Assembly: GCA_937910695.1 (NCBI GenBank) | Contig: CALEMW010000153.1 | Coordinates: 1 to 42,681, forward strand | Length of the DNA stretch: 42,681 bases | From: an uncultured bacterium | GTDB lineage: Bacteria > Krumholzibacteriota > Krumholzibacteriia > LZORAL124-64-63 | Reading direction: 5' to 3' | The notes under the pieces: model-generated | The model's input: the letters and a program-made list of their open reading frames with translations, nothing else | What the model was told of the DNA's origin: nothing | Database searches by the model: none | In this document: positions 7,656-16,064 of the stretch, piece after piece | Numbering within the stretch: the stretch's first letter is position 1 | Layout of the letters: every line of letters starts with the position of its first letter | Program-made: the position numbers and the translations under genes

Positions 7656-9629
7656 TCATTCAGCAGGAGATGCAAGCAGAGACTCCGCCCGCTCATAATT
7701 GGCCAGAAGATCTGGATGCCCCGGAATCCGGAGCAGTCCGGAAGCAAAAGCGTCCCGTGCTTCGGTCAGCAGACCCGCCCGTCCCAACACCACACCCAGA
7801 TCGAGATATCCTCGCGGGTCGTCCGGAACAGCAGCGATCAGCCTGCGGGCAACTTCGACGGCGGCGTCGGTCCGACCTGTGCCGGCCAGGGCGACTGCGG
7901 CATTATGGAGCAGGTCCGGATCGTCGGGGCTCGCCGCGAGAGCGGCTTCGAGATAGGGTACGGCTTCGGCACCCCTCTTATCCTGCAGAAGCATGCCGAT
8001 CAGGTCCTCGCGCAAGGCGTCCGGCTGGCGTACCAGGCCGAGACCTTCCTGAGCCATCGTTACGGCACCGGCGTGATCGCCTTCGAGCCAGACAACGCGT
8101 GCGAGACCACACCAAGCCTGAACCCGGCTCGGGTCTCGGGCGACCGAACTGCGATAGATCTGCTCGCTTGCTGCGAAGGCACGGTCGGCCTCATCCTGAT
8201 GTCCCGTGGCAGCGGCGGCCATACCCACGTGCTGCCAGCGCACCGCGACGTTGTCCAGCCCCGAGGTTTCGAACATCTCAAGAGTGCTGGCCAGACCCCA
8301 GGGATAGACGATCAATCCAGCCGCCACGACCAAGACGGCCCCCCGAGCCAATCCGGCGCCGCGCCGTGTCCACATCTCCAGAACGCCGGCGGTCGCCGCC
8401 AGGGTCAAAACTGGCACGAGGATCAATCGATATCGCGAGACGACGAAGAAGAACGACTGGAAAGCGACAATCAGGATTACCGCCGCAATCCACGGCCTCA
8501 TTTGCCGACGTGTCCGCCAGCTCAGGACCATGCCGACGAGAGCCAGGGCCGCAATCAACCCGTACGGCACGATCAGGAAACGGTAGATCGGTACATCCCG
8601 CGACCAAACACCCTGCGGCGAAATCTGCGGGATCTCAGCCGCCGCGAAGTGGAGCCAGACCTTGCGGACCCACAGCCCGGACACGCGCAACGGATCGTCA
8701 GCCATGACTATGAAGGCCTCGCGCGTCCATTGCCGGTCAGCCTGGGCCAGACCGATCACGGATTCGCCTGTCTTGCCCGAGAGATAGTCCGCGCCCCCCG
8801 GATCGTTCTCAACGTCGAAGCCTTCGAAAGCATGGAAGAATCCGTTGGCTTGAGACCAGTTGCCGACATAGAGATTCACACCGCCGTTGAGGCTGGGACC
8901 TGTGAGTCGACCTGCATGGCGCGAGTTGTGGATCACCGGAGGCAGGAGACATAAGACCAGGGTCACAACAGCAACGATCCCCGTCCGCTTAAAGGCGGCG
9001 CTTCCGCACCCTCTGGCCAACAGCCAGATAACAGGGATGATCAGCAACACGCCCGTGCCCCGCAGCAGAGCCGCTGCTCCGACGAGCAGCACACTGATCA
9101 CTGTCCGAACCACCACGCGGCGCGGACCGACATACCCCGCGGCCACCGTCAACGCCGCCGTCGCGGCAAAGGTCAACGGCACTTCGAGCAGCACCTGTCC
9201 GGCCAGGATCGCCGCCGGCCGGTAGCCCAGCCAAAGAAGCGGGGGCAGCCATCCCCAGCGCGGGCCGAACCAAACGCAGCCGATACGCATCAGCAACCCT
9301 GCCGTGGCTAGCCAGAGCAGGGCCTGCAGCGTACGGATCCCCCTCGGAGGCGCACCCTGCCTCAGGCGATGCTCGTCGAGTTCTCGACCGCTGCCCGTTG
9401 CGGCCACGAGATAGGAGTACAGGGGAGACATATAGAAGGGGCCGTCGGGGATCCAAGCTTCGTGGGCTAGAGCGTGGGCTTTGCGCAGATAGTGCGCTTC
9501 ATCGAGAATCGGCGCCCGGCTCAGAACCGAACGGTCCACATCGCGCCAGGCGATGCCCCAGAATGCCGCCGCCGCGAGAACGACGGCCAGCACCGGCCAT
9601 AGAGTTCGAAGAGAGCCGTTCCGGAGCAA
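7656..9629 (-). CDS. Polytopic GT-C (GT39/ArnT-like) glycosyltransferase with C-terminal TPR domain
   Basis: A 657-residue membrane protein. The N-terminal helix leads to a periplasmic loop with DEAHY at residues 43-47, the acidic pair typical of GT-C enzymes that use polyprenyl-phosphate sugars. About ten further hydrophobic segments extend to residue 440. The last 200 residues form TPR units (DDPDLLHNAAVALAGTGR, DPRGYLDLGVVLGRAG). The likely job is transfer of a sugar from a lipid carrier to an envelope acceptor; substrate and acceptor cannot be read from sequence. The apparent start is TTG 9629 with GGGGAGGA close upstream, 19 nt after the YchF-like gene, so the two form an operon. TTG is unusual here but no better start is visible. 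Confidence 0.75.
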   Translation of the reverse strand: MLRNGSLRTLWPVLAVVLAAAAFWGIAWRDVDRSVLSRAPILDEAHYLRKAHALAHEAWIPDGPFYMSPLYSYLVAATGSGRELDEHRLRQGAPPRGIRTLQALLWLATAGLLMRIGCVWFGPRWGWLPPLLWLGYRPAAILAGQVLLEVPLTFAATAALTVAAGYVGPRRVVVRTVISVLLVGAAALLRGTGVLLIIPVIWLLARGCGSAAFKRTGIVAVVTLVLCLLPPVIHNSRHAGRLTGPSLNGGVNLYVGNWSQANGFFHAFEGFDVENDPGGADYLSGKTGESVIGLAQADRQWTREAFIVMADDPLRVSGLWVRKVWLHFAAAEIPQISPQGVWSRDVPIYRFLIVPYGLIAALALVGMVLSWRTRRQMRPWIAAVILIVAFQSFFFVVSRYRLILVPVLTLAATAGVLEMWTRRGAGLARGAVLVVAAGLIVYPWGLASTLEMFETSGLDNVAVRWQHVGMAAAATGHQDEADRAFAASEQIYRSSVARDPSRVQAWCGLARVVWLEGDHAGAVTMAQEGLGLVRQPDALREDLIGMLLQDKRGAEAVPYLEAALAASPDDPDLLHNAAVALAGTGRTDAAVEVARRLIAAVPDDPRGYLDLGVVLGRAGLLTEARDAFASGLLRIPGHPDLLANYERAESLLASPAE

Positions 9630-9648
9630 GGGTCCTCCCCAGGAAGGA

Positions 9649-10698
9649 TCAAACGCTGAAGCGGATGTTCAGGATGTCGCCGTCCTGAACTTCGTAGGCC
9701 TTGCCCTCCAGGCGGACAGAGTTGGCTTTCTTGGCTTCGGCCATGGAGCCGGCGGCCATCAGGGCATCATAGGCGACGGTCTCGGCGCGGATGAACCCGC
9801 GCTGGAGATCCGAGTGGATGACACCGGCGGCTTCTGGGGCCAGAGCTCCGGCCCGGACGGTCCAGGCGCGGCACTCGTCCTCGCCCACGGTGAAAAAACT
9901 GCGCAAGCCGAGGGCGTGATACGAGGCCCGCACCATGCGGTGCGCCGCCGGTTCGTCGATGCCCAGGTCGGCCAGGAATTCGGCGCGCTCCTCCTCAGAC
10001 AGTTCGCCCAGCTCCTCCTCCACCTTGGCGCACATGTCCACGACCTCGGCGCCCAGAGCTCGGGCTGCCTCGACGGTTTCGGGGGCAACGCCGTGCTCAT
10101 CGCCGTTGAGCACCAGAATCATGGGTTTGAGCGTGAGGAACGAAAAACCGCTGACAAGCTTGATCTCATCCTTGTTGAGGGTGAGAGTGCGCAGAGCCGT
10201 ACCCTCCTCGAGAGTCTCACGGAAACGTTCGAACAGAGGCGGCTCGAGGGGGTTGTCGATTTTCCCCATGCGCGCCTTGTCCTTGTTCATGCGCTCGATG
10301 CGGTTCTCGACGATCTGCAGGTCGGCCAAAGCCAACTCCAGGGCCACGGTCTCCATTTCGCCCTTGGGATCGGGGGTGGCGACACCGTTGTCGAAACAGC
10401 GCACGACCTGGGCCAGGGCATCGACGCGGCGGGCGTGTTCGAGGAATTTCGTCGCATCCCCCACGCCGCCTTCGCCGGATGGTTCGAAGCCAGGTACATC
10501 GACCCACTCGATGCTGGCGTTGATCTGTCGCTTCGGCTTGAACATGGCCGTCAAGAGGTCGAGACGAGGATCCGGGACCTGGCCGACGGCTCGGTTCGGG
10601 TCGACACCGCCCTGGCCGGTCGCCGCGCCGGCTCCGGTGATGGCATTGTACAGGGTGGTCTTGCCCGTGAATTTCAGGCCCAGGATTCCGATTTCCAC
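9649..10698 (-). CDS. YchF/OLA1-like GTPase (DUF933 C-terminal domain), divergent
   Basis: A 349-residue P-loop GTPase of the Obg superfamily. The G1 loop is GLKFTGKTT (residues 7-15) where YchF proteins normally have GLPNVGKST. G3 is DVPGF instead of the usual DIAGL. The expected NKxD/NxxE nucleotide-specificity motif is altered (LNGDE). The C terminus keeps the TGS-like DUF933 end (HSDLQRGFIRAETVAYDAL, then YEVQDGDILNIRFSV). Canonical YchF binds ATP and ribosomes; the motif changes suggest a subfamily whose nucleotide preference could differ. The start is GTG 10698 behind GGAGGACA. It has a good promoter 40 nt upstream and is followed by the GT-C/TPR gene. A canonical ychF may exist elsewhere in the genome. 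Confidence 0.85.
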   Translation of the reverse strand: MEIGILGLKFTGKTTLYNAITGAGAATGQGGVDPNRAVGQVPDPRLDLLTAMFKPKRQINASIEWVDVPGFEPSGEGGVGDATKFLEHARRVDALAQVVRCFDNGVATPDPKGEMETVALELALADLQIVENRIERMNKDKARMGKIDNPLEPPLFERFRETLEEGTALRTLTLNKDEIKLVSGFSFLTLKPMILVLNGDEHGVAPETVEAARALGAEVVDMCAKVEEELGELSEEERAEFLADLGIDEPAAHRMVRASYHALGLRSFFTVGEDECRAWTVRAGALAPEAAGVIHSDLQRGFIRAETVAYDALMAAGSMAEAKKANSVRLEGKAYEVQDGDILNIRFSV

Positions 10699-10739
10699 TT
10701 GATGTCCTCCGCTGGCGGGTCAGGTCGTGTTGGGCGGGG

Positions 10740-10768
10740 ATGATAGCTCTTTGCGGCTCCGGGAGCAA
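10740..10768 (-). promoter_or_regulatory. Promoter for the YchF-like / GT-C operon
   Basis: On the minus strand TTGCTC (10768-10763), a 17-bp spacer and TATCAT (10745-10740, five of six) form a plausible promoter. The predicted start near 10733 gives a 35-nt leader before GTG 10698. Confidence 0.55.
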
Positions 10769-10808
10769 TTGCTCTGCCCCATCCCACCTGAATCCATCGT
10801 CTGGCGAC

Positions 10809-11105
10809 TCACCGAGACATCTTCTCCATCTGGTGAATCACTGTGTCCGCCGTCTTTCCTTGCGTCGCAGCTTTCATGCCCGACAGATGGTCCGACGCCA
10901 TGTGCATCAGCCACGCTTCTTTCGACGCCCAATTCTCATAGAACAGGAACACCCCGGGAAGCTCCAGATCCTGGTGCAGGTCGTACTGAAGGCAGCCGGG
11001 CTCCGCCAGGGTGGGTGCGACGAGGTCCGTCAAGGCCTGCTCCACATCATGTTCGTAGCCGGGCAGCGCCCGGATCACAGCGACGATGGTCAGGGGTATC
11101 GACAT
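10809..11105 (-). CDS. Antibiotic-biosynthesis-monooxygenase (ABM/YgiN-like) domain protein
   Basis: A 98-residue single-domain protein of the dimeric alpha/beta-barrel ABM fold. Recognisable parts are the first strand PLTIVAVIRALPGYE, the helix ALTDLVAPTLAEPGCLQYDLHQD, the strand VFLFYENWASKEAWLMHM and the closing helix. YgiN-like members are quinol monooxygenases or of unknown function; the substrate cannot be told. ATG 11105 follows AGGAGAA. It lies 69 nt after the rhodanese-methyltransferase gene on the same strand, so they may be co-transcribed. The gap contains a perfect 10-bp palindrome (GCAATATTGC, 11141-11150) of unknown meaning. Confidence 0.85.
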   Translation of the reverse strand: MSIPLTIVAVIRALPGYEHDVEQALTDLVAPTLAEPGCLQYDLHQDLELPGVFLFYENWASKEAWLMHMASDHLSGMKAATQGKTADTVIHQMEKMSR

Positions 11106-11174
11106 GTTGTTCTCCTGATTCGATCATATTTTCAGCCGGGGCAATATTGCACCTCGGCCTGTCCGACTCACGGC

Positions 11175-12050
11175 TCATCCTCGACGGCGAGCCACAATTC
11201 CCGCACCCGGACGCCCGTCGGCGTCGTCATCTTCACGCAGATCCAGGATCTCCCAATCCCGATCATCGAACAACGTGTTCAACTCCCCTTGCTCAAGACA
11301 GAACTGCCTACGCGGCAGTGTCCAAGCCCCTTCGACCCACCGGAATGTCCTGAGAACAACCACGCCCCCCGGCCGCACCAGATCAGGCAGAGCGTCCACC
11401 AATGGCCGATGCAGAAACCGCAGCATGACCGCGACAGACCAAGGTCCGCCGGGCCAATCCGACTCGACGGTCAGATCGGCACAAAGCGTCTCGAGAGAGA
11501 CGCCGAGATCTGTCGCCAGGTCGACGGCCCATTCCAGAGCCTCCGGATGCCGGTCGACGGCACACACTTCATAACCGCGGGCCGCAAGCCAAACCGCGGC
11601 GCGGCCGCTGCCACAACCCAGATCAACGACCGGCCCGTGAGACGGGGCAGGCAGCAGATCGACGTGCCCGGTCAACCAGGGCGGCGCCTCCCAGAGTACG
11701 GTGTTTTCTGCCCCCTGAACCAGAACACCATCCGGAGCGGCGGCCCAGTCGGGCGCTGCTGTCATGACACTGATCTCGATCCGACCACGATGCCTGAGCC
11801 ATGCCGCGATGCATTCGGCGACCTCCGATTCAGCAGCCAAGATCATCAGAACGGCATGACGGGGCGGCAGGACATGACTGGGTAAAGCTGCAGCGAGGTC
11901 TGCATCGGATGCACCCACCGGGACCGGTTTGTTGACCGCTCCGGGCAGGTGTCCCCGAACGAATTCCTCAGCACTGCGTATGTCGAGCAACGCCGGTCGC
12001 TGGTCGGCCAACCGTACGAGAAGTTCCTGCCATGTCTTCGTTTCGCTCAT
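11175..12050 (-). CDS. Rhodanese-like / class I SAM-dependent methyltransferase fusion
   Basis: A 291-residue two-domain protein. Residues 5-100 form a rhodanese fold (PALLDIRSAEEFVRGHLPGAVN). The active-site loop that normally reads CRSGxRS is LAAESEV, so the catalytic cysteine is missing and the domain is probably non-catalytic. Residues 135-290 are a class I methyltransferase with motif I VVDLGCGSGRAA, an acidic end of strand 2 (CAVDRHPEA), and CADLT before strand 4. The acceptor is unknown; a small-molecule or thiol/metalloid acceptor would fit the family broadly. ATG 12050 is 63 nt from the divergent alkyltransferase gene, with GAAGGGTG upstream. The domain fusion is seen; its meaning is inference. 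Confidence 0.83.
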   Translation of the reverse strand: MSETKTWQELLVRLADQRPALLDIRSAEEFVRGHLPGAVNKPVPVGASDADLAAALPSHVLPPRHAVLMILAAESEVAECIAAWLRHRGRIEISVMTAAPDWAAAPDGVLVQGAENTVLWEAPPWLTGHVDLLPAPSHGPVVDLGCGSGRAAVWLAARGYEVCAVDRHPEALEWAVDLATDLGVSLETLCADLTVESDWPGGPWSVAVMLRFLHRPLVDALPDLVRPGGVVVLRTFRWVEGAWTLPRRQFCLEQGELNTLFDDRDWEILDLREDDDADGRPGAGIVARRRG

Positions 12051-12113
12051 CGCACCCTTCCGTTGTCCCCTGGAATCTGTTACGATTCCGCCGTCTCAAC
12101 AAGGTGGTGGACG

Positions 12114-12659
12114 ATGTTCCGGTACGCACTGCTCCGGACCGTGCTCGATCCCATGTTGGCGGTGGCCGGCGATGAAGGCCTCGTCCGCTTCGAGTTCCTG
12201 CCCCGCGCCTACCAATACCATACCCATGCCCATGCCGTCGTCCGAGCACTCGAGCCTGAGGCCGAACTGGTAGAAGACTCCGAACACTTCACTCCGTTAC
12301 GCGAGGAGCTGGCCGCTTATTTCACCGGGCAGCTCGAAACCTTCTCGTTCCCCGTCGATCTCCGCGGAAGCGAATTCCAGCTCAAGGTCTGGCACCGCCT
12401 GCTGACCATCCCTTTCGGCAAGCTGCGCACCTATGCCGAGGTCGCCCGCAGCATCCGTCAACCCAACGCAACGAGGGCCGTGGGTCAGGCCGCCGGTCGC
12501 AACCCTGTCCCGATCCTGGTACCCTGCCACCGTGTCGTGGGCCGCGACGGCTCCCTTGTCGGCTTTGCCGGAGGGTTGTCCGTCAAAGCCCGTCTGCTTC
12601 GCTTGGAGGGTCATACCCTCGGCGGAGAGTCCCGCCTAGAAGTCCCTCAACTCTTCTAA
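12114..12659 (+). CDS. ogt: Methylated-DNA--protein-cysteine alkyltransferase
   Basis: A 181-residue suicide DNA repair protein that moves alkyl groups from O6-guanine onto its own cysteine. The active-site motif PCHRVV is present with Cys138. The preceding helix-turn-helix is also present (IPFGKLRTYAEVARSI and RAVGQAAGRNPVPILV), followed by GFAGGLSVKARLLRLEG. The first 75 residues are a typical weakly conserved N domain. ATG 12114 is preceded by AAGGTGGT. The frame is open upstream to 11949, but that part overlaps the divergent methyltransferase gene and is not coding. The choice between ogt and ada-C names is conventional; no AdaA domain is attached. Confidence 0.93.
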   Translation: MFRYALLRTVLDPMLAVAGDEGLVRFEFLPRAYQYHTHAHAVVRALEPEAELVEDSEHFTPLREELAAYFTGQLETFSFPVDLRGSEFQLKVWHRLLTIPFGKLRTYAEVARSIRQPNATRAVGQAAGRNPVPILVPCHRVVGRDGSLVGFAGGLSVKARLLRLEGHTLGGESRLEVPQLF

Positions 12660-12701
12660 TTTAGAGCCGAAACCATCAGAACTGGAAATCAAGAGGCTCC
12701 T

Positions 12702-12721
12702 GGGCTTATCTTCTTAAGCCC
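12702..12721 (+). other. 7-bp inverted repeat between ogt and glgP
   Basis: GGGCTTA (12702-12708), loop TCTTCT, and TAAGCCC (12715-12721) make a perfect small hairpin. No T-run follows on either strand, so it is at best a weak terminator or a protein-binding site. Confidence 0.35.
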
Positions 12722-12788
12722 TGCGCCATAATCTCCCGGCCAGCCCGCTTGGGCACCCGGAATGACGTCGACCGGAGGACATACGCGG

Positions 12789-14882
12789 ATGACCGCCAAG
12801 ACTCAGCTCCCTAGCCAGCTCCAGATTCCTACCGCTCTGTCCGGCCTCGCCGATCTTGCCTCCAACCTCTGGTGGACTTGGGATCCCGACGCCAGATCCC
12901 TGATGGCAGGTCTCGATCCCGCACGTTGGGACGAAGTCAAACACAACCCTGTGGCGTTGCTCATCGACATGGAACCGTCCCGCCTCGAAGCCCTGGCTGC
13001 CGACGACGAATTCCTGGCCCGGGTCGAACGCATCGTGACCCGATTCCGCGTCGCCATGCAACCGGATCCCGATCACGAACTGGCCGGCAAGACGGTGGCC
13101 TATTTCTGCGCCGAGTTCGGCATCCATGAGAGCATGCCCATCTACTCGGGCGGCCTGGGCATCCTCGCCGGCGACCATCTCAAGTCCGCCAGCGACCTCG
13201 GCCTGCCTTTGGTGGCCGTTGGCATGGCCTATAAGTTCGGTTACTTCCACCAGCTCGTCGACGTGACCGGCCGCCAGACCGAGCACTATCTGGCCAACGA
13301 CTATCAGCGCCTGCCGGCTGTTCGCCAATGCAATGGTGACGAAGAGCCCATCATCCTCGAAATAGCCTACCCCGGCCGCACGGTCAGGGCGCAGATCTGG
13401 AAGGTGATGGTGGGTCGCGTCGCGCTCTACCTCCTCGACACCGACCTGCCCGAGAACAACGAGGAAGACCGGATGATCACCGGCCACCTCTACGGCGGCA
13501 ATGAAGACACCCGCATCCGTCAGGAGATCCTCCTGGGTGTGGGCGGCCTGCGAGCCCTCGAAGCCGTAGGCATTAACCCTGATGTCTGTCATCTCAACGA
13601 AGGCCATTCCGCGTTCCTGTCGGTGGAGCAGATCCGTCGTGCGGTAAGCCGACACGGCCTTTCCTTCACCGAAGCCGTGGCTGAGTCCTGCGCCAGCAAC
13701 GTGTTCACGACACACACACCGGTCGCCGCAGGCAACGACGCCTTCTCCTCCGACCACGTGCGTGAGTACTTGAAATGCATCCTCGAAGGCAGCGGCGTCG
13801 ATCTGGACCAACTGATGGCCTTGGGCCAAGATCGCCCCGACGACGCCAACAGCCGCTTCGGCATGACCGTCCTCGCCCTGCACACCACCCGCTTCGCCAA
13901 CGGTGTCAGCGAGCTGCACGGCAAAGTTGCCCGCTTCATGTGGCACCACCTGTGGCCCGAAGCCGACGAAGACGACATCCCCATCGCCCACGTCACCAAC
14001 GGCGTGCACATGGCCAGCTGGATCGCCCCGGACCTCGATCTGTGCTACCGCGAACACCTGACCGAAGACGGCCTCGACATCTCCGACGCAGCATTCTGGA
14101 ACCTGCACCAGGGCCTGCGCCGCCGTCTTGTCGATACCGTGCGCAACAAGCTGGCGGCCCAGCGACGACGCCACGGCGCCTCAGCCGAAGCCGTGGCGGC
14201 CGCAGCCTCCCTGCTTGATCCCGAGGCCCTGACCATCGGCTTCGCCCGACGCTTCGCGCCGTACAAGAGGGCCACCCTTCTGTTACGCGATCGCGACCGC
14301 CTGGCCGCCCTGCTGGGCAACACCGACCGTCCCCTGCAGATCCTGATGGCGGGCAAGGCCCACCCCATGAACGAACCGGGCAAGGCCCTCATGCAGGAGA
14401 TCTGGCGAGTGTCCCAGGACCCGATGTTTGCCGGCAGGATCCAACTCGTCGAGGGTTACAACATCGCCCTCGCACGCTTTTTGGTGCAGGGCGTCGATGT
14501 GTGGCTCAACACGCCTCGGCGTCCCCTCGAAGCCAGCGGCACCAGCGGCATGAAGGCCGCCGCCAACGGCGCTCCCAACCTCTCGATCAGCGACGGCTGG
14601 TGGGTGGAGGGATTCGAAGGCGGCAACGGCTGGGTGATCGGCGACGGCCGGGAGTACGACACCCCCGAGGCCCAAGACGCCGAAGATGTGGAATCGCTGT
14701 TCACGCTGCTGGAGAAAGAGGTCGTGCCAACCTTCTACGACCGCGGCTCCGACGGAGTGCCCCGCAAATGGGTGAAGATCATGCGGGCGGCGGTGGCCGG
14801 TGTGATTCCCGAGTTCAGCACGGCGCGGATGGTGAATGATTACACTGAGGATTTCTACGGGCCGACGGCTCGTCGAGACTGA
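12789..14882 (+). CDS. glgP: Alpha-glucan phosphorylase (GT35)
   Basis: A 697-residue PLP-dependent phosphorylase that releases glucose-1-phosphate from glycogen or maltodextrin. Length and motifs fit the short bacterial/archaeal class that lacks the animal-type N-terminal regulatory region. Visible are LASNLWWTWDPDA near the start, YFCAEFGIHESMPIYSGGLG (around 110-130), CHLNEGHSAF (around 265), and FTTHTPVAAGND. Near the C terminus comes the PLP segment EASGTSGMKAAANG, with its lysine, then ISDGWWVEG. ATG 12789 is supported by GGAGGACA upstream; the in-frame ATG at 12762 has no ribosome site. No other glycogen gene is adjacent, so it seems to stand alone. Confidence 0.95.
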   Translation: MTAKTQLPSQLQIPTALSGLADLASNLWWTWDPDARSLMAGLDPARWDEVKHNPVALLIDMEPSRLEALAADDEFLARVERIVTRFRVAMQPDPDHELAGKTVAYFCAEFGIHESMPIYSGGLGILAGDHLKSASDLGLPLVAVGMAYKFGYFHQLVDVTGRQTEHYLANDYQRLPAVRQCNGDEEPIILEIAYPGRTVRAQIWKVMVGRVALYLLDTDLPENNEEDRMITGHLYGGNEDTRIRQEILLGVGGLRALEAVGINPDVCHLNEGHSAFLSVEQIRRAVSRHGLSFTEAVAESCASNVFTTHTPVAAGNDAFSSDHVREYLKCILEGSGVDLDQLMALGQDRPDDANSRFGMTVLALHTTRFANGVSELHGKVARFMWHHLWPEADEDDIPIAHVTNGVHMASWIAPDLDLCYREHLTEDGLDISDAAFWNLHQGLRRRLVDTVRNKLAAQRRRHGASAEAVAAAASLLDPEALTIGFARRFAPYKRATLLLRDRDRLAALLGNTDRPLQILMAGKAHPMNEPGKALMQEIWRVSQDPMFAGRIQLVEGYNIALARFLVQGVDVWLNTPRRPLEASGTSGMKAAANGAPNLSISDGWWVEGFEGGNGWVIGDGREYDTPEAQDAEDVESLFTLLEKEVVPTFYDRGSDGVPRKWVKIMRAAVAGVIPEFSTARMVNDYTEDFYGPTARRD

Positions 14883-14903
14883 CCTCGACTGATAGCGGAA
14901 TAA

Positions 14904-14936
14904 TGAGGAGTGGGGTGGCTTAGGCCACCCGCCTCA
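14904..14936 (+). terminator. Hairpin between convergent glgP and the mini-protein gene
   Basis: TGAGG (14904-14908) pairs with CCTCA (14932-14936), and GGGTGGC (14913-14919) with GCCACCC (14924-14930) around a TTAG loop. No T-run follows on either side. Its place between two convergent stops suggests a bidirectional transcription end or mRNA 3-prime stabiliser. Confidence 0.4.
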
Positions 14937-14968
14937 GCAATCACCACGGCAGTGAAGCCAGCGAAGAT

Positions 14969-15076
14969 CTATTTGTTCTTCTTTTCGTTCTTCAGCTTTC
15001 GCTTTTCCTTGGCCGTATGCTTGGCCGGTTTCTGAGCTTCCTTCTTGCCCTTGTCCTTGCTGCCTTTTTCACCCAT
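14969..15076 (-). CDS. Small lysine-rich protein of 35 residues
   Basis: Reading back from 15076 gives an ATG, 35 codons and TAG. The protein begins MGEKGSKDKGKKEAQKPAKH and ends TAKEKRKLKNEKKNK. GGAGGAA lies 6-7 nt before the ATG, an excellent ribosome site. Nearly half the residues are lysine. I recall very similar short lysine-rich proteins opening MGEKGSKDKGKKE annotated as hypothetical in many unrelated bacteria, which supports a real gene; no function is known to me. Nucleic-acid or ribosome binding is a guess from charge. It is convergent with glgP and downstream of phoU on the same strand. Confidence 0.8.
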   Translation of the reverse strand: MGEKGSKDKGKKEAQKPAKHTAKEKRKLKNEKKNK

Positions 15077-15307
15077 TGCGATTCCTCCATGATTGACCAT
15101 GAATTGCGCCTAACTGGGAGCACGGCACAACGCGACGCCTCAGGACGTTATCACATCATCGCATGGTTCGCCGCCCTGAACTGAGCCTGCACACCCCTGA
15201 TTTCAGAAATCATGCACCGCAGACGGACTCGCATCGATAACCGGCGTCAGCATTTCGCTACATCGACTCACATGTGTTTCCCCTGCCGAGGACACCCTGC
15301 CGAAGGA

Positions 15308-15973
15308 TCAGCTTTTGTCGACGACCGCGTGACGCATGATATGGCCTTCGACCATGTAGATCACGTCCTCGGCGATATTGGTGGCATGATCGGCCGCACG
15401 TTCCAGATGATTTGATATCGATAGGATCTGTGTCAGTGCTTCCAGGTTTTCGGGATGTCGGCGGATCTCGTCGCGAACCATGCCGTAGGTCTGGCGGTGC
15501 ATGGCATCGACCTCATCGTCTTCCTTGCAGATCTCGCGGGCCCGGATCGCGTCCATATTGATCAGCGCATCAAGGCTATCATGCAGCATGGCCTGTGCCC
15601 GACGGGCCATGCCTTGCAAATCGAATGGCGCTTCGACGGGCACGTGGCGGGCCAGGAATCTGGCGCGGCGGGCGATGTTCCCCGCCAGGTCCCCGATACG
15701 TTCCAGATCGTTGTTGATCTTCAGGACGGCGACGATGAATCGCAGATCCGTGGCCACGGGCTGGTACAGCGCCAGGACTTTCAGGCACTCCTCTTCAAGT
15801 TCCACTTCCAGCATGTCGATCAGGTGATCATTGTCGATGACGGCCTGTGCAGAGACTTCATCCCGGTCATGGACCGCCTGAACCGCCTTCCAGAGTCCGT
15901 CCTCCACCATGCCGCCCAAGCTGAGCAATCGGGTCTTGAGATTGTCGATTTCCCTATGCAGGTGCGTTGTCAT
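15308..15973 (-). CDS. phoU: PhoU phosphate-signalling accessory protein
   Basis: A 221-residue, all-helical protein with two PhoU repeats (about residues 15-100 and 120-205). Diagnostic stretches are DLRFIVAVLKINNDLERIGDLAGNIA in repeat one and ISNHLERAADHATNIAEDVIYMVEG in repeat two; the acidic residues bind metal clusters. PhoU links the Pst transporter to the PhoR kinase and keeps the Pho regulon off when phosphate is plentiful. ATG 15973 has GGGAG upstream. No pst genes are in the window. Directly upstream is a PhoR-like kinase remnant, and the gap carries three 11-bp-spaced Pho-box-like repeats. Confidence 0.95.
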   Translation of the reverse strand: MTTHLHREIDNLKTRLLSLGGMVEDGLWKAVQAVHDRDEVSAQAVIDNDHLIDMLEVELEEECLKVLALYQPVATDLRFIVAVLKINNDLERIGDLAGNIARRARFLARHVPVEAPFDLQGMARRAQAMLHDSLDALINMDAIRAREICKEDDEVDAMHRQTYGMVRDEIRRHPENLEALTQILSISNHLERAADHATNIAEDVIYMVEGHIMRHAVVDKS

Positions 15974-16032
15974 GACGACTCCCGTTCTGGATTGGATAGA
16001 GTGTCAACACACTACGATCCCAAGTTGTGTAT

Positions 16033-16062
16033 CGTATGAACCGCGTATGAATATTCGATGAA
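16033..16062 (-). promoter_or_regulatory. phoU: Pho-box-like direct repeats upstream of phoU
   Basis: On the minus strand the core TTCAT occurs three times with an exact 11-bp period (plus-strand ATGAA at 16036, 16047 and 16058). Two copies extend to TTCATACG. PhoB/PhoP operators are tandem repeats with this same 11-bp period and a core close to TGTCAT. The repeats lie 60-90 nt before the phoU start and just past the kinase remnant, so phoU likely has its own phosphate-controlled promoter. I could not fix a matching -10 box. Confidence 0.6.
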
Positions 16063-16064
16063 CA

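Noticed and set aside
15077..15307. Gap between the mini-protein and phoU, with a 6-bp TGATTT/AAATCA hairpin at 15198-15212.
   Set aside because: No T-run, no open frame with a ribosome site and no clear promoter; nothing I can support.
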